A DNA stretch of 64,000 nucleotides from Actibacterium lipolyticum (GCF_900184935.1 NZ_FXYE01000002.1:1603501-1667500); one strand, 5' to 3'; shown: positions 1 through 10,176, counted from the first letter of the stretch. The notes: generated by a model not told the origin, from the sequence alone. Made by a program: numbers and translations.

Positions 1-443
1 ACGAATTCAATGTGCCTGATCGGCGCTTCGTGCTTGGGCGTTAGCACCAAGCTGGCGCCATGGGTCACCCCCGACAGTGCCGAACCCACGCGATCAAGCA
101 TCGTGCCGACATCGCGTTCATTCGACCCTAACGTCGCATCAATCTTTTCACGATCGTCGGTATCAAGGTCGCGCACCTCTAACAGGCCATCGACGAACAT
201 CCGCAAACCCATATGGGTCGGGATGCGACCAGCAGAGATATGAGGGCTGTCGAGCAAGCCCAGATACTCCAGATCCTGCATCACATTGCGGATCGTGGCG
301 GCGCTGACCTTTTCTTCCATCGTGCGGGTCAGGGTGCGCGAACCGACCGGGCCACCAGTCTCTAGATAGCCTTCAACCACGCGGCGGAACACTTCCCGGC
401 TTCGCGCGTTCATCTCGTTAAGAATGTTCGGCCCATCGTTCAC
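1..443 (-). CDS. hrcA: heat-inducible transcription repressor HrcA (partial, C-terminus off the left edge)
   Basis: HrcA is the winged-helix repressor of class I heat-shock genes. Translating the complement gives an N-terminal region typical of the family, with NEMNARSREVFRR, a GGPVGSRTLTR stretch and a helix-turn-helix segment reading SAATIRNVMQDLEYLG, followed by SPHISAGRIPT. About 147 codons are present; the rest lies outside the window. An ATG at 452 abuts the Shine-Dalgarno AAGGAG (458-453) with no spacing, so the GTG at 443, nine bases downstream of it, is the likelier start. The gene diverges from rph, and grpE would be expected further left. Confidence 0.9.
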   Translation of the reverse strand, partial: MNDGPNILNEMNARSREVFRRVVEGYLETGGPVGSRTLTRTMEEKVSAATIRNVMQDLEYLGLLDSPHISAGRIPTHMGLRMFVDGLLEVRDLDTDDREKIDATLGSNERDVGTMLDRVGSALSGVTHGASLVLTPKHEAPIRHIEF

Positions 444-467
444 CGGAACCATCTCCTTGGTGCTCTG

Positions 468-497
468 CCATTAAAGACCAAGCGTTAGCGGCGTCAA
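468..497 (-). promoter_or_regulatory. candidate sigma-70-type promoter of hrcA
   Basis: On the minus strand TTGACG (497-492) is followed after 18 bases by TAATGG (473-468). This places a start point about 18 bases before the GTG chosen for hrcA. The -10 match is only moderate. No CIRCE inverted repeat was seen in the gap. Confidence 0.3.
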
Positions 498-560
498 TCG
501 GGCTTGCATCATGCCGCCCGTCATGTGAGCAAGTCAGCAACAAAGCGAAAGGACTATCTG

Positions 561-1277
561 ATGCGCCCCTCTGGCCGTGATGTAAGCGAAATGCGCCCGA
601 TTTCAATTGAAACAGGCGTAACTAAACATGCCGAAGGGTCGTGCCTGATCAAGATCGGCGACACGCATGTGCTGTGTACTGCCTCTCTTGAAGCGCGCGT
701 TCCGCCGTTCATGAAGAACAGCGGCCTAGGCTGGGTGACGGCAGAATACGGCATGCTGCCGCGTTCGACAGGATCGCGGATGCGCCGCGAAGCGACGGCT
801 GGCAAGCAAGGTGGCCGGACGGTTGAAATTCAGCGCCTGATTGGCCGCTCCCTTCGTGCCGGTGTTGACCGCGTTGCCATGGGCGAACGTCAGATCACCG
901 TTGACTGTGACGTTATTCAGGCCGACGGCGGCACCCGCTGCGCCTCGATCACCGGTGGCTGGGTCGCGCTGCGTTTGGCTGTGAACAAACTGATGAAGGC
1001 GGGCGACATTATTTCCGACCCGCTGGTTGATCCTGTGGCGGCTGTGTCCTGTGGTATCTATGCAGGCCAGCCCGTGCTTGATCTGGATTATCCCGAAGAT
1101 AGCGTTGCAGGCGTCGATGGTAACTTTGTCATGACCGGCACTGGCCGCATGATTGAGGTTCAGATGTCCGCCGAGGGCGCAACCTATTCCCGTTCGGAAA
1201 TGGACGAACTGCTGACTTTGGCCGAAAAAGGCGTGGCCGAATTGGTTGCCGCCCAAAAAGCAGCCGTGGAGGGCTAA
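561..1277 (+). CDS. rph: ribonuclease PH
   Basis: RNase PH is a phosphorolytic 3'-5' exoribonuclease that trims tRNA precursors. The 238-residue product has the family's usual length, begins MRPSGR, and contains the core segments [10 protein letters not shown] and QADGGTR expected for substrate and phosphate contacts. An in-frame ATG at 504 would add 19 unrelated residues; the ATG at 561 follows the ribosome-binding sequence GAAAGGA and matches the family start. The gene diverges from hrcA and its stop TAA is directly followed by the ATG of rdgB, so the two are co-transcribed. Confidence 0.95.
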   Translation: MRPSGRDVSEMRPISIETGVTKHAEGSCLIKIGDTHVLCTASLEARVPPFMKNSGLGWVTAEYGMLPRSTGSRMRREATAGKQGGRTVEIQRLIGRSLRAGVDRVAMGERQITVDCDVIQADGGTRCASITGGWVALRLAVNKLMKAGDIISDPLVDPVAAVSCGIYAGQPVLDLDYPEDSVAGVDGNFVMTGTGRMIEVQMSAEGATYSRSEMDELLTLAEKGVAELVAAQKAAVEG

Positions 1278-1886
1278 ATGCGCAAGTTCGACGGAGATAC
1301 CCTGCTGGTCGCGACCCACAACAAGGGCAAGCTAGAGGAGATTTCGCATCTTCTTAAGCCTTTCGGCATCTCCGTCACCTCTGCGGGGGACCTTGGCCTG
1401 GACGAGCCTGAGGAAACCGAAACTACATTCGTCGGCAACGCCCGGATCAAGGCGCACACTGCGGCGAAGGCCACCGGCCTTCCCGCACTTGCCGACGACA
1501 GCGGGATCGAAATTGACGGTCTTGATGGCGCACCCGGTGTTTACACGGCGGATTGGGCCGAAACCCCCGACGGGCGCGATTTCGTGATGGCAATGACCAA
1601 CACTTGGAACAAACTGGAAGAGGCGAACGCCCCCTTCCCGCGCACCGGCCGGTTTTGCTGTACCTTCGTTTTGGCCTGGCCTGATGGTCATGACGAAGTT
1701 TTCGAAGGTCACGTAGATGGCCAAATCGTTTGGCCGATGCAGGGCAAACAGGGCCACGGCTATGACCCAATTTTCCGTCCCGACGGATACACGGTGACCT
1801 TCGGCCAGATGGACTGGGCCGAAAAGAACCGCATCAGCCACCGCGCAAATGCGTTTGAAAAACTTGTGAGGCTCTTTGAAAGTTGA
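1278..1886 (+). CDS. rdgB: non-canonical purine NTP pyrophosphatase (RdgB/HAM1)
   Basis: This house-cleaning enzyme hydrolyses dITP, ITP and XTP to monophosphates so that deaminated purines do not enter nucleic acids. The 202-residue protein has the THNKGK substrate motif near residues 13-18, the metal-binding DDSG at about 73-76, GYDPIF in the C-terminal half and SHRANAF near the end, all typical of the HAM1 fold. It starts immediately after the rph stop codon, and its 3' end overlaps the start of hemW by 11 bases, so rph, rdgB and hemW look like one translationally coupled unit. Confidence 0.95.
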   Translation: MRKFDGDTLLVATHNKGKLEEISHLLKPFGISVTSAGDLGLDEPEETETTFVGNARIKAHTAAKATGLPALADDSGIEIDGLDGAPGVYTADWAETPDGRDFVMAMTNTWNKLEEANAPFPRTGRFCCTFVLAWPDGHDEVFEGHVDGQIVWPMQGKQGHGYDPIFRPDGYTVTFGQMDWAEKNRISHRANAFEKLVRLFES

Positions 1887-3039
1887 CGATTGGCAAAACG
1901 GCGGCTTCGGCCTTTATCTTCATTGGCCGTTCTGTCAGGCGAAATGCCCTTATTGCGACTTCAACTCTCATGTTTCCGCGCTGATTGATCAGGATCGCTG
2001 GAAAAACGCCTATCTTTCCGAAATTGCCCGTGTTGGCGCTCAAACGCAGGGCCGCGTGCTGAACACCGTATTTTTCGGTGGCGGCACACCCAGCATGATG
2101 GAACCTTCGCTTGTCGCTGCGATCATCGAAAAGATCCGCGCGACATGGCCCACCTCCAACGACATGGAAGTGACCTTAGAGGCAAACCCAACTTCGGTCG
2201 AAGCCGGTCGGTTTCAGGGCTATCGCGATGCGGGCGTTAACCGCATTTCGATGGGCGTTCAGGCGCTAAACGATAATGACTTGCGGCGTTTGGGACGACT
2301 ACACAGCGTCGCAGAGGCCCGCGCGGCCTTTGACATCGCGCGTAACACCTTTGACCGCGTCAGTTTCGACCTGATCTATGCCCGCCAAGATCAATCCGCT
2401 GATCACTGGCGTGCGGAATTGTCCGAAGCCCTGACCATGGCGATTGACCACCTGTCGCTCTATCAGCTGACGATTGAATCCGGCACCGCATTTGGTGACC
2501 GCTATGAGCGCGGCAAACTGCGCGGGCTTCCCGATGACGACAGCGCCGGCGACATGTATTTCATCACCCAAGAGCTTTGCGAAAAGGCGGGTATGCCTGC
2601 TTACGAAGTGTCAAATCACGCCCGTCCCGGCTCTGAATCCCGTCACAACAAAATCTACTGGCGGTACGGCGATTATGCTGGCGTTGGCCCCGGTGCCCAC
2701 GGTCGGGTTACAATTGACGGCAACCGCTATGCCACCGATACGCCATTGCAACCCGGCGCATGGCTGAATTCCGTCGAAAAAACCGGCAGCGGAGAAGCGA
2801 ATAGCATCGCCCTGCCCTTGAAAGATCAGGTAACGGAATATCTGTTGATGGGGATGCGGCTGATCGATGGGATCAGCCTATCCCGATACGAAAGCCTTGC
2901 CAGAAAACCGCTTTGCCATAATAAAATCAATGAGTTAAGTGAAATTGGCGTGGTAGTACATGAAGGCGACAATTTGCGCCCAACCCCCCAAGGCCTCGCG
3001 GTTCTGAACGCCGTATTGCGGGAACTTTTGCCGGAGTAG
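1876..3039 (+). CDS. hemW: radical SAM heme chaperone HemW
   Basis: A 387-residue radical SAM protein of the family often labelled oxygen-independent coproporphyrinogen III oxidase; the shorter, N-terminally simple members are HemW, a heme-binding chaperone. The cluster motif CX3CX2C is formed by C20, C24 and C27, where true HemN has a longer N-terminus. GGGTPS follows as the SAM-binding glycine motif, and a HemN-type C-terminal domain is present (YLLMGMRL). The start is TTG at 1876, inside the end of rdgB; no better in-frame start precedes the cluster motif. Distinguishing HemW from HemN rests on length and N-terminus only. Confidence 0.88.
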   Translation: MKVDDWQNGGFGLYLHWPFCQAKCPYCDFNSHVSALIDQDRWKNAYLSEIARVGAQTQGRVLNTVFFGGGTPSMMEPSLVAAIIEKIRATWPTSNDMEVTLEANPTSVEAGRFQGYRDAGVNRISMGVQALNDNDLRRLGRLHSVAEARAAFDIARNTFDRVSFDLIYARQDQSADHWRAELSEALTMAIDHLSLYQLTIESGTAFGDRYERGKLRGLPDDDSAGDMYFITQELCEKAGMPAYEVSNHARPGSESRHNKIYWRYGDYAGVGPGAHGRVTIDGNRYATDTPLQPGAWLNSVEKTGSGEANSIALPLKDQVTEYLLMGMRLIDGISLSRYESLARKPLCHNKINELSEIGVVVHEGDNLRPTPQGLAVLNAVLRELLPE

Positions 3040-3046
3040 CACGAAA

Positions 3047-3400
3047 ATGCGTATCGTTTGGCTGATTTTGGGGCTTGTCGCTGTCGGTCTGGCGATGATC
3101 GGGGCCGTGCTTCCGCTTTTGCCAACAGTTCCGTTCTTGCTTTTGGCCACGTTTTTCTTCGCCCGCTCATCCGAACGGTTGCACAACTGGCTTTTGACAC
3201 ATCCAACTTTCGGGCCACCAATCATCGATTGGCAAGAATCCGGTGCGATCAGTCGACGGGTAAAGTGGATTTCCAGCGCGTCTATAGCCGCGGCATTTGG
3301 CCTGTCACTCGCGATGGGTGTCAGGCCAACAATTTTAATGGTTCAAGCTGTAACGCTGTGCGCGGTCGCCGTGTTTATATGGACCCGCCCAGAGGCGTAG
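3047..3400 (+). CDS. YbaN/DUF454 family small inner-membrane protein
   Basis: The 117-residue protein is mostly hydrophobic: a long N-terminal membrane hairpin (about residues 3-38, with LPLLPTVPFLLLA), a polar stretch RSSERLHNWLLTHPTFGP, and two more membrane segments at the C-terminus. This layout and the central motif match the YbaN (DUF454) family, whose function is not established. It follows hemW by seven bases and is probably the last gene of rph-rdgB-hemW. Its last 26 bases overlap the end of the convergent parB. Confidence 0.85.
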   Translation: MRIVWLILGLVAVGLAMIGAVLPLLPTVPFLLLATFFFARSSERLHNWLLTHPTFGPPIIDWQESGAISRRVKWISSASIAAAFGLSLAMGVRPTILMVQAVTLCAVAVFIWTRPEA

Positions 3401-4283
3401 CCGTCAAAACCCGGCACAGGTCATCCAAATCTTCCAACGTTTTATAGCTGATCACCAGCTTCCCGGATTCCTGCCCATCCGCGTGATCAATCGCGACTTT
3501 CATGCCAAGATTAGCAGACAGGTCATTTTCCAACGCACGGGTATCGGCATCTTTTTCACCAGCAGGCGCCGCGGTACGCGCCTTTGTTGGCTTTGGCCCC
3601 TTCGCCAGCTTTTCGGTTTCCCGAACAGAAAGGCCTTTGGCGATCACCTCGCGTGCCAAAGCGGCGGGGTTTTCAGTGGTGATAAGCGCTCGCGCGTGGC
3701 CCGCTGAAATCTGCCCTTCTTGCAAATATTCCTGCACCTCTTCCGGCAGCTGAAGCAGACGCATCAAGTTCGCAATGTGGCTGCGGCTTTTGCTCAACGC
3801 CTCGGCCAGTTTTTCTTGCGTATGACCAAAACGGTCCATCAACTGGCGATAACCCTGCGCTTCTTCCACCGGATTAAGGTCCGCGCGCTGAATATTCTCG
3901 ATAATCGCAACTTCCAACACCTCTGTGTCGTCGAGCTCGCGTATAATTACCGGCACTTCGTGAAGTTGCGCCATCTGAGAGGCACGCCAGCGCCGTTCCC
4001 CAGCGATAATTTCGAAGGTTTCGGCCTTTCTGCGGTTCTCTCGAACGATCAGCGGCTGAATTACGCCCTTCTCACGGATAGAAGCGGCCAGTTCTTCCAG
4101 CGCTTCGGGCGAAAAACGGCGGCGCGGCTGGTCAGGGTTTGGAAACAGCTTTTCAATGGGAACGTTCAAATCGGCGCGGCGCGGCGCGGCGGCATCTGTT
4201 TTCTGGCCATCATCAAGGCTGACATCCGCCATAAGCGCGGAAAGTCCCCGGCCAAGACCGCGTTTTTCGGGCTTCTTGCTCAT
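3375..4283 (-). CDS. parB: chromosome partitioning protein ParB
   Basis: ParB binds parS sites, spreads as a CTP-dependent clamp and with ParA segregates the replicated origin. The 302-residue protein has an N-terminal basic RGLGRGLSAL (ParA-stimulating type), the CTP-binding GERRW motif at 95-99, ENIQRADLNPVEEA near 129-142, a central helix-turn-helix around 153-176 (LAEALSKSRSHIANLMRLL) and a C-terminal dimerisation region. It lies just downstream of parA on the same strand (13-bp gap), and two exact parS sites lie within 3.3 kb. Confidence 0.97.
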   Translation of the reverse strand: MSKKPEKRGLGRGLSALMADVSLDDGQKTDAAAPRRADLNVPIEKLFPNPDQPRRRFSPEALEELAASIREKGVIQPLIVRENRRKAETFEIIAGERRWRASQMAQLHEVPVIIRELDDTEVLEVAIIENIQRADLNPVEEAQGYRQLMDRFGHTQEKLAEALSKSRSHIANLMRLLQLPEEVQEYLQEGQISAGHARALITTENPAALAREVIAKGLSVRETEKLAKGPKPTKARTAAPAGEKDADTRALENDLSANLGMKVAIDHADGQESGKLVISYKTLEDLDDLCRVLTATPLGGSI

Positions 4284-4296
4284 TCTTTAGGTCTCC

Positions 4297-5106
4297 TCAC
4301 GCGCTTACGGGCGACGGCAATTTCAAAATCTCTCGGGCCAGGTTGCGATATGCTTCGGCACCGCGCGATGATGGATCGTAATCCAGAACCGGCATCGCAT
4401 AAGATGGCGCCTCACTTACCCGAACATTTCGCGGAATTACCGTATTAAACACCAAACCACCAAGATATTCGCGCGCATCTTTTTCGACCTGTTGGGACAA
4501 GTTGTTGCGTCCATCATACATGGTCAACACAACACCTTCGATTCTAAGGTCCGGATTTGCTGTCTGGCGAAGCTCTCTAATTGTCAGCATAAGCTGCGAA
4601 AGCCCCTCCAACGCGAAGAATTCACTTTGCAACGGCACAAGGATGGAATGCGCTGCAACCATCGCATTCACCGTCAACAGGCTAAGCGAAGGTGGGCAAT
4701 CAATCAGGATGTAATCAAAGCCATAACTGTCCATCGCGGGCTGGCGCAGCGCATCAAACAGCAAAAAGCTTCGTTTTTCGCTGGAAACCATTTGAATGTC
4801 GGCAGAGCTTAGATCCGTCGTCGCAGGCGCAATCAAAAGCCCCTCGACATCCGTCGCGCGGATAACTTCGTTTAGCGGCGCTTCGTCCAGCAACAGGTCA
4901 TATGTTGTGCGCTCTCGCTGGTTGGCCTCAACACCTAGACCTGTCGAGGCGTTACCCTGCGGGTCAAGATCGACGATCAGAACCGTCAAACCTTCGGCGG
5001 CCATCGCAGCGGCCAAGTTGATGGTCGTCGTGGTTTTACCCACCCCGCCCTTCTGGTTTGCAACAGCGATGATTTTCGGCCCCTCTGGGCGCGTCGGATC
5101 AGACAC
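4297..5106 (-). CDS. parA: chromosome partitioning ATPase ParA (Soj)
   Basis: A deviant Walker ATPase of the ParA/Soj/MinD family, 269 residues. KGGVGKTT (about 19-26) is the P-loop with the signature lysine, DLDPQGNAS follows, and [10 protein letters not shown] is the switch II region. An ATG at 5121 would add five residues, but GGAGG lies eight bases before the GTG at 5106, giving the usual [18 protein letters not shown] start. The gene overlaps the end of rsmG by eight bases and precedes parB, so rsmG-parA-parB are coupled. It acts on the nucleoid with ParB-parS. Confidence 0.96.
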   Translation of the reverse strand: MSDPTRPEGPKIIAVANQKGGVGKTTTTINLAAAMAAEGLTVLIVDLDPQGNASTGLGVEANQRERTTYDLLLDEAPLNEVIRATDVEGLLIAPATTDLSSADIQMVSSEKRSFLLFDALRQPAMDSYGFDYILIDCPPSLSLLTVNAMVAAHSILVPLQSEFFALEGLSQLMLTIRELRQTANPDLRIEGVVLTMYDGRNNLSQQVEKDAREYLGGLVFNTVIPRNVRVSEAPSYAMPVLDYDPSSRGAEAYRNLAREILKLPSPVSA

Positions 5107-5716
5107 GGGCAAGACCTCCAACTGTGAGAATGACCGCGTTCGGATCGGTACGGCTTACTGATTTTTGAACGTCAAATCGCCACTTTGCAAGCGCATCGGA
5201 GATTTCCTGCTGATGCGTTGCGCCTTTCAGAAAAATGGCGGTGCCTTTGGGTGACAGGTGGCGTTCCGCGAACTCAAACAGCCCAGCAAGCGAGGTTAAA
5301 GCGCGCGCGGAAACCACATCAGCGCCTTGCGGATCGGTTTCTTCGATGCGCTTGGCAATCACCTCGGTCGTAACGCCCGTTTCGCGCGCGACTGTTCTAA
5401 GGAAGGTCGCCTTTCGCTGATCGCTTTCGACAAGCGTGACTTTCATATCGGGTGCCTTTTCAGCAGCGATTATCGCAATGACCATGCCGGGAAAGCCGCC
5501 ACCGCTGCCCAGATCAACCCAATGTTTGGCGTCAGTCGGCGCAAGTTCGAAAATCTGAGCGGAATCCTTAAAATGACGGCTCCATGCGTCGTTAAGCGTT
5601 GTTTTACTGACCAAATTGATCGCCGGGTTCCATTTTTTCAGCAACGCTTCGTAGGTCTGCAAACGCTCCAATGTTTCACGTGAAACATCCAAGCCCAAGC
5701 TATTCGCTTCGCTCAT
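5099..5716 (-). CDS. rsmG: 16S rRNA (guanine-527-N7)-methyltransferase RsmG
   Basis: RsmG (GidB) methylates N7 of G527 in 16S rRNA. The 205-residue protein has the SAM-binding motif [12 protein letters not shown] at about 67-78, and [11 protein letters not shown] upstream, both characteristic. Its ATG overlaps the mnmG stop codon in an ATGA. Codons 11-16 (VSRETL) are encoded by an exact parS palindrome, so part of the N-terminal sequence is constrained by chromosome segregation as well as protein function. Confidence 0.95.
   Translation of the reverse strand: MSEANSLGLDVSRETLERLQTYEALLKKWNPAINLVSKTTLNDAWSRHFKDSAQIFELAPTDAKHWVDLGSGGGFPGMVIAIIAAEKAPDMKVTLVESDQRKATFLRTVARETGVTTEVIAKRIEETDPQGADVVSARALTSLAGLFEFAERHLSPKGTAIFLKGATHQQEISDALAKWRFDVQKSVSRTDPNAVILTVGGLARV
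5672..5687. other. parS centromere site inside rsmG
   Basis: The sequence TGTTTCACGTGAAACA is a perfect 16-bp palindrome identical to the widely conserved bacterial parS consensus bound by ParB. It lies within the rsmG coding sequence, about 1.4 kb from parB, and is one of two exact copies in the window. Confidence 0.93.
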
Positions 5717-7578
5717 GCGGATTTACGCTCCTTCTGACGCAGCTTCGCCAACAGCAATGTAAGCGCCGCTGGCGTCATCCCATCAACACGGCCGGCTTGG
5801 CCCAAGGTGGCCGGGCGAACTCGGCCAAGTTTTAGCTTTAGTTCGTTAGAAAGCCCGCTTAGCGCGTCGTAATCAAAGTCCGCTGGAATGCTTTGCGCCT
5901 CGTCCCGCTTCATCGCTGCTACATCTTGCTTCTGCCGCGCGATGTAGTTTGCGTACAATGCATCCCGTTCGACCTGAGAGCGGATTTCTTCGGGAACAGC
6001 GGCCAGATCAGGTGCCAACCCAATAATGTCGCCAAAGGTCACATCTGGGAAAGACAACAAATCAAAGCCCGATCGGCGCGTTCCGTCCGCGCTAACCTTG
6101 ATCCCCGCCTCGCCGACTTGTTTGGGCGTCAGGGATAGTGCGTCGAGTTTCGCACGGGCGTCCGCCATCTTATCCATCTTCGCAGAGAAAATTTCCCCGC
6201 GCTCATCCCCGACGCAGCCAAGCTCCATTCCAAGCGGCGTCAGGCGCTGGTCTGCGTTATCCGCCCGAAGGGAAAGCCGGAACTCTGCGCGCGAGGTGAA
6301 CATCCGGTACGGTTCCGTAACGCCGCGCGTCACAAGATCATCGATCATAACGCCGATGTAGCTGTCAGTGCGGCTGAAAATGACAGGTTCCTGACCTGCG
6401 ACGTGCTGCGCGGCGTTTAAGCCGGCGACCATACCTTGGGCCGCAGCTTCCTCATATCCTGTGGTTCCGTTGATCTGGCCCGCAAGATATAGGCCCGGAA
6501 CGTCCTTTAGCTGAAGCGTGGCCAACAGCGCGCGCGGATCGACGTAGTCATATTCAATCGCGTATCCGGGTTGCAGGATCGTCGTATTTTCAAGCCCACG
6601 GATCGAATGAACGTAATCTTCCTGCACATCTTCAGGCAGCGAAGTGGAGATGCCATTTGGATAAACCGTGTGGTCATCCAAGCCTTCAGGTTCCAGAAAG
6701 ATTTGATGAGACGTTTTGTCGGCGAAGCGCACGACCTTATCTTCGATTGACGGGCAATACCGCGGCCCGACCCCGTCAATGTGCCCACCATACATGGCCG
6801 AGCGGCCAAGGTTATCGCGGATGATATCGTGTGTTTTTTCGTTGGTATGGGTAATCCCACAGGAAATTTGCTGCGCGAATGGCGTCGTCGACATAAATGA
6901 AAACAGCACTGGATCATCGTCGCCGGGCTGGCTTTCAAGACCTTCCCAATCAATCGTGCGCCCATCAAGACGCGGCGGTGTACCTGTTTTCAAGCGGCCA
7001 AGCGGCAGGCCGAAGCTATCAATCCGTTCCGCCAATTTGACAGAAGGCTTGTCGCCCATACGGCCCCCGGGGCGCTGGACATCACCGATATGAATAACGC
7101 CGCGCAGAAATGTGCCCGTGGTCAGAACAACCGCACCAGAGTGAAGCTCGGATCCGTCGGCCAATACGACCCCAGAAACGGTTTTTCCCTTTAAAATAAG
7201 GTCTGTCGCCTCCCCCTCCACCACGGTAAGGTTTGGGGTCGCTTCGATAAACGACAGCATCGTTTCGCGGTAAATCTTACGATCTGCCTGCGCACGCGGG
7301 CCTTGAACCGCAGGGCCTTTACGCCGATTCAGCAGCCGGAATTGAATACCAGCACGATCAGCAACCTTACCCATAAGGCCGTCCATTGCGTCGACTTCCC
7401 GGACCAGATGCCCTTTGCCAAGCCCACCAATCGCTGGGTTGCAGGACATAACGCCGATGCCCGAACGTTTCAGCGTGACCAAAGCAGTACGCGCGCCAAG
7501 CCGGGCCGCAGCGTGCGCTGCGTCCGCTCCGGCGTGGCCGCCGCCGATCACCACAACATCAAAGTCGCGATGTTTCAC
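5713..7578 (-). CDS. mnmG: tRNA uridine-34 5-carboxymethylaminomethyl modification enzyme MnmG (GidA)
   Basis: MnmG is the FAD-dependent partner of MnmE that modifies U34 of several tRNAs. The 621-residue product carries the dinucleotide-binding [14 protein letters not shown] at its N-terminus, [27 protein letters not shown], and the C-terminal [21 protein letters not shown] region of the family. Reading from GTG 7587 would give an MFHVKH start, but that codon overlaps the Shine-Dalgarno AAGGAG (7592-7587). The next GTG, at 7578, is spaced eight bases from it and lies in the centre of a parS site. mnmE lies just upstream on the same strand and rsmG overlaps the 3' end. Confidence 0.95.
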   Translation of the reverse strand: MKHRDFDVVVIGGGHAGADAAHAAARLGARTALVTLKRSGIGVMSCNPAIGGLGKGHLVREVDAMDGLMGKVADRAGIQFRLLNRRKGPAVQGPRAQADRKIYRETMLSFIEATPNLTVVEGEATDLILKGKTVSGVVLADGSELHSGAVVLTTGTFLRGVIHIGDVQRPGGRMGDKPSVKLAERIDSFGLPLGRLKTGTPPRLDGRTIDWEGLESQPGDDDPVLFSFMSTTPFAQQISCGITHTNEKTHDIIRDNLGRSAMYGGHIDGVGPRYCPSIEDKVVRFADKTSHQIFLEPEGLDDHTVYPNGISTSLPEDVQEDYVHSIRGLENTTILQPGYAIEYDYVDPRALLATLQLKDVPGLYLAGQINGTTGYEEAAAQGMVAGLNAAQHVAGQEPVIFSRTDSYIGVMIDDLVTRGVTEPYRMFTSRAEFRLSLRADNADQRLTPLGMELGCVGDERGEIFSAKMDKMADARAKLDALSLTPKQVGEAGIKVSADGTRRSGFDLLSFPDVTFGDIIGLAPDLAAVPEEIRSQVERDALYANYIARQKQDVAAMKRDEAQSIPADFDYDALSGLSNELKLKLGRVRPATLGQAGRVDGMTPAALTLLLAKLRQKERKSA

Positions 7579-7586
7579 GTGAAACA
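7571..7586. other. parS centromere site at the mnmG translation start
   Basis: A second perfect TGTTTCACGTGAAACA palindrome, identical to consensus parS. It covers the region between the mnmG Shine-Dalgarno and its start: the palindrome's central CACGTG supplies the likely GTG initiator at 7578. ParB bound here would sit directly over the mnmE-mnmG junction. Confidence 0.93.
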
Positions 7587-7590
7587 CTCC

Positions 7591-8886
7591 TTACTTACCA
7601 AGACAGAAACTAGCGAAAATCTCATCCAGGATATGCTCTACATCCACACGCCCCACGAGGGAATCGAGGGAACGGATGGCAGTGCGAAGCTCTTCCGCGG
7701 CAAGCTCCGCGCTGTCTGCCCCCCTCAATACCTGATTCCGTGCCGTCGCAATAGAGGCCAGTGATCTAACAATCGCCACCCTGTGGCGTTCGCGCGTCGC
7801 TGTCACCGCGCGGGCGGCTTGGGTTTCAAGATGCGATGTAATATCGGCAATCAGCTGCGCAACCCCCGCACCCGTCTTGCCAGAAACTGCGCGGGCAGCG
7901 GTGCCTGAAAGATCGGCTTTTCCTTGAACGACAATGTCTTCGGGCGCTGGTTCAAGGCCCAGATCATCGCTGCCATCGCCCAGCAAAAACACGCGAAGGT
8001 CTGCGCCCGCTGCGCGTTCTTTCGCGCGGTCAATTCCGATGCCTTCAACAACATCCGCGGTTTCGCGCAATCCGGCGGTGTCCAAGACCGTTACCGGAAG
8101 GCCACCAAGGTCCATCCGAACTTCGATAACATCGCGCGTCGTGCCCGCATATTCCGAGGTGATCGCCGCCTCGCGACCAGCTAACGCATTCAAAAGAGTG
8201 GACTTTCCAGCGTTCGGTGGGCCGACAATCGCCACCTCAAACCCTTCTCGGATGCGTTCAGCGGCAGACACACCGGCTGCTTCGCGCTGCAAATCCGATT
8301 CTACACGGTCCAGAAGCTCCAAAACCTCGGGCGAGACGTCGACGGGAACGTCTTCGTCGGCAAAATCTATCGTCGCCTCGATCAGAGCGGCCGCGCGAAT
8401 AAGGTCAGATCGCCAGGATTCAGCCCGTTGGCCAATGGCGCCGGATAAAACACGCAGGGCCTGTCGCCTCTGCGCCTCAGTCTCGGCTTCGATAAGATCG
8501 GAAAGACCCTCAACTTGGGCCAGATCCAAGCGTTCGTTTTCCAAAGCGCGGCGGGTAAATTCGCCCGGTTCCGCAAGGCGCAACCCGTCAACGTCGGACA
8601 GGGCGCGCAAAACGGCGGTAACGGTGGCCGGGCTGCCATGGGTGTGCAGCTCTACGACCTCTTCGCCGGTAAAGCTTGCGCCACTTTCAAACCAAAGGAT
8701 CAGCGCCTCGTCCAACAGCGTGCCGTCAGCGGAATGCAGATTTCGTAATCCGGCCATACGCGGTTTCGGCAACGACGCCCCGAAAGACGCCACAGCCGTT
8801 TTCGCATCCGGCCCGGATATCCGAATGACGGCTACACCGGCTTTGCCGCGCGCCGTAGCGAGAGCATAAATGGTATCCACCGACAT
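7591..8886 (-). CDS. mnmE: tRNA modification GTPase MnmE (TrmE)
   Basis: MnmE works with MnmG in forming 5-carboxymethylaminomethyl groups on U34 of tRNA. The 431-residue protein has an N-terminal formyl-tetrahydrofolate-binding domain ([21 protein letters not shown]), a G domain with GPPNAGKST at about 222-230 and DTAGLRE, and ends in FCLGK, a variant of the conserved C-terminal C(I/L)GK with the functionally needed cysteine. It sits between rho and mnmG on the same strand; its TAA stop overlaps the mnmG Shine-Dalgarno, which suggests translational coupling. Confidence 0.96.
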   Translation of the reverse strand: MSVDTIYALATARGKAGVAVIRISGPDAKTAVASFGASLPKPRMAGLRNLHSADGTLLDEALILWFESGASFTGEEVVELHTHGSPATVTAVLRALSDVDGLRLAEPGEFTRRALENERLDLAQVEGLSDLIEAETEAQRRQALRVLSGAIGQRAESWRSDLIRAAALIEATIDFADEDVPVDVSPEVLELLDRVESDLQREAAGVSAAERIREGFEVAIVGPPNAGKSTLLNALAGREAAITSEYAGTTRDVIEVRMDLGGLPVTVLDTAGLRETADVVEGIGIDRAKERAAGADLRVFLLGDGSDDLGLEPAPEDIVVQGKADLSGTAARAVSGKTGAGVAQLIADITSHLETQAARAVTATRERHRVAIVRSLASIATARNQVLRGADSAELAAEELRTAIRSLDSLVGRVDVEHILDEIFASFCLGK

Positions 8887-8904
8887 TTTCCCAACGGAAG
8901 AACG

Positions 8905-10176
8905 TTAGCTGTTCATTGAATCGAAGAATTCGGAGTTCGTCTTCGTCTGCTTCAACTTCGAAATCAAGAACTCGATCGCGTCTGTCGTGCCCATCGGGTT
9001 CAGAATCCGGCGCAGCAAGAATGTCTTTTGCAGATCAGCCTTATCAACCAACAGATCCTCTTTCCGTGTGCCGGATTTAAGAATGTCCATCGCTGGGAAG
9101 ACGCGCTTGTCAGCAACCTTACGATCAAGAACGATTTCGCTGTTACCCGTACCTTTGAATTCTTCAAAGATGACTTCGTCCATCCGGCTCCCGGTGTCGA
9201 TCAACGCCGTTGCGATGATGGTCAGGCTGCCGCCCTCTTCGATGTTTCGGGCTGCACCAAAGAAACGCTTGGGGCGTTGCAATGCGTTTGCGTCCACACC
9301 ACCGGTCAAAACCTTACCCGAGGATGGAACCACGGTATTGAAGGCACGACCAAGTCTTGTGATCGAGTCGAGAAGGATAACAACATCTCGTTTGTGTTCG
9401 ACCAAACGCTTGGCTTTTTCAATAACCATTTCCGACACGGCAACGTGGCGCGTCGCAGGTTCATCAAAGGTCGAGGAGATAACCTCACCCTTAACGGAAC
9501 GCTGCATATCGGTCACTTCTTCCGGGCGTTCATCGATCAGCAGAACGATCAGATAACACTCTGGGTGGTTCTGCTCGATCGAGTTGGCGATATTTTGCAG
9601 CAGCACGGTTTTACCTGTGCGCGGCGGCGCCACGATTAGCGAACGCTGGCCCTTACCGATGGGCGCAACCAGATCAATAATCCGTGCTGAACGGTCTTTG
9701 ACTGTCGGGTCTTCGACTTCCATTTTCAGACGCTCATCGGGGTACAGCGGCGTCAGGTTGTCGAAGTTGATTTTGTGGCGGGCTTTCTCTGGATCTTCGA
9801 AGTTGATCTGAGAAACCTTGGTGATCGCGAAATAACGCTCATTCTCGCGCGGGGCCTGCATGACGCCTTCGACGGTGTCACCGGTACGCAGCGAATGTTG
9901 ACGGATCATGTCAGGTGATACGTAAATATCATCTGGGCCCGGCAGATAGTTCGCTTCGGGCGAACGCAGGAAACCGAACCCGTCTTGCAGAACCTCAAGA
10001 ACGCCATCACCGGAAATTTCCCAGCCTTCTTCGGCGCGCTCTTTGAGGATGGAGAACATCATGTCCCCCTTGCGCATCGTCGAGGCGTTCTCGATCTCCA
10101 GCTCTTCCGCCATAGACAGCAAGTCTTTGGGGCTTTTCGCTTTAAGATCGGATAGATTCAGACGTTCTTCGGTCAT
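8905..10176 (-). CDS. rho: transcription termination factor Rho
   Basis: Rho is the hexameric RNA-dependent ATPase that ends transcription at Rho-dependent sites. The 423-residue protein has the N-terminal helix-rich SAP-like part, an RNA-binding cold-shock fold with DGFGFLR at 65-71, Walker A APPRTGKT at 183-190, the Walker B region [13 protein letters not shown], and the Q-loop/R-loop area [14 protein letters not shown]. Length and motifs are standard. It lies between hemJ and mnmE on the leftward strand, next to the origin candidate, as in many alphaproteobacteria. Confidence 0.97.
   Translation of the reverse strand: MTEERLNLSDLKAKSPKDLLSMAEELEIENASTMRKGDMMFSILKERAEEGWEISGDGVLEVLQDGFGFLRSPEANYLPGPDDIYVSPDMIRQHSLRTGDTVEGVMQAPRENERYFAITKVSQINFEDPEKARHKINFDNLTPLYPDERLKMEVEDPTVKDRSARIIDLVAPIGKGQRSLIVAPPRTGKTVLLQNIANSIEQNHPECYLIVLLIDERPEEVTDMQRSVKGEVISSTFDEPATRHVAVSEMVIEKAKRLVEHKRDVVILLDSITRLGRAFNTVVPSSGKVLTGGVDANALQRPKRFFGAARNIEEGGSLTIIATALIDTGSRMDEVIFEEFKGTGNSEIVLDRKVADKRVFPAMDILKSGTRKEDLLVDKADLQKTFLLRRILNPMGTTDAIEFLISKLKQTKTNSEFFDSMNS

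Noticed and set aside
453-560. CIRCE element (HrcA operator) before hrcA
   Set aside because: No inverted TTAGCACTC / GAGTGCTAA was found; only fragments such as TGGTGCTC are present.
1876-3039. Coproporphyrinogen III dehydrogenase HemN
   Set aside because: The N-terminus before the CX3CX2C motif is short, as in HemW; HemN has a longer N-terminal extension.
7934-8869. 311-codon open frame antisense to mnmE
   Set aside because: Composition is arginine- and serine-rich as expected for the reverse of a GC-rich gene; no motif and mnmE is certain.
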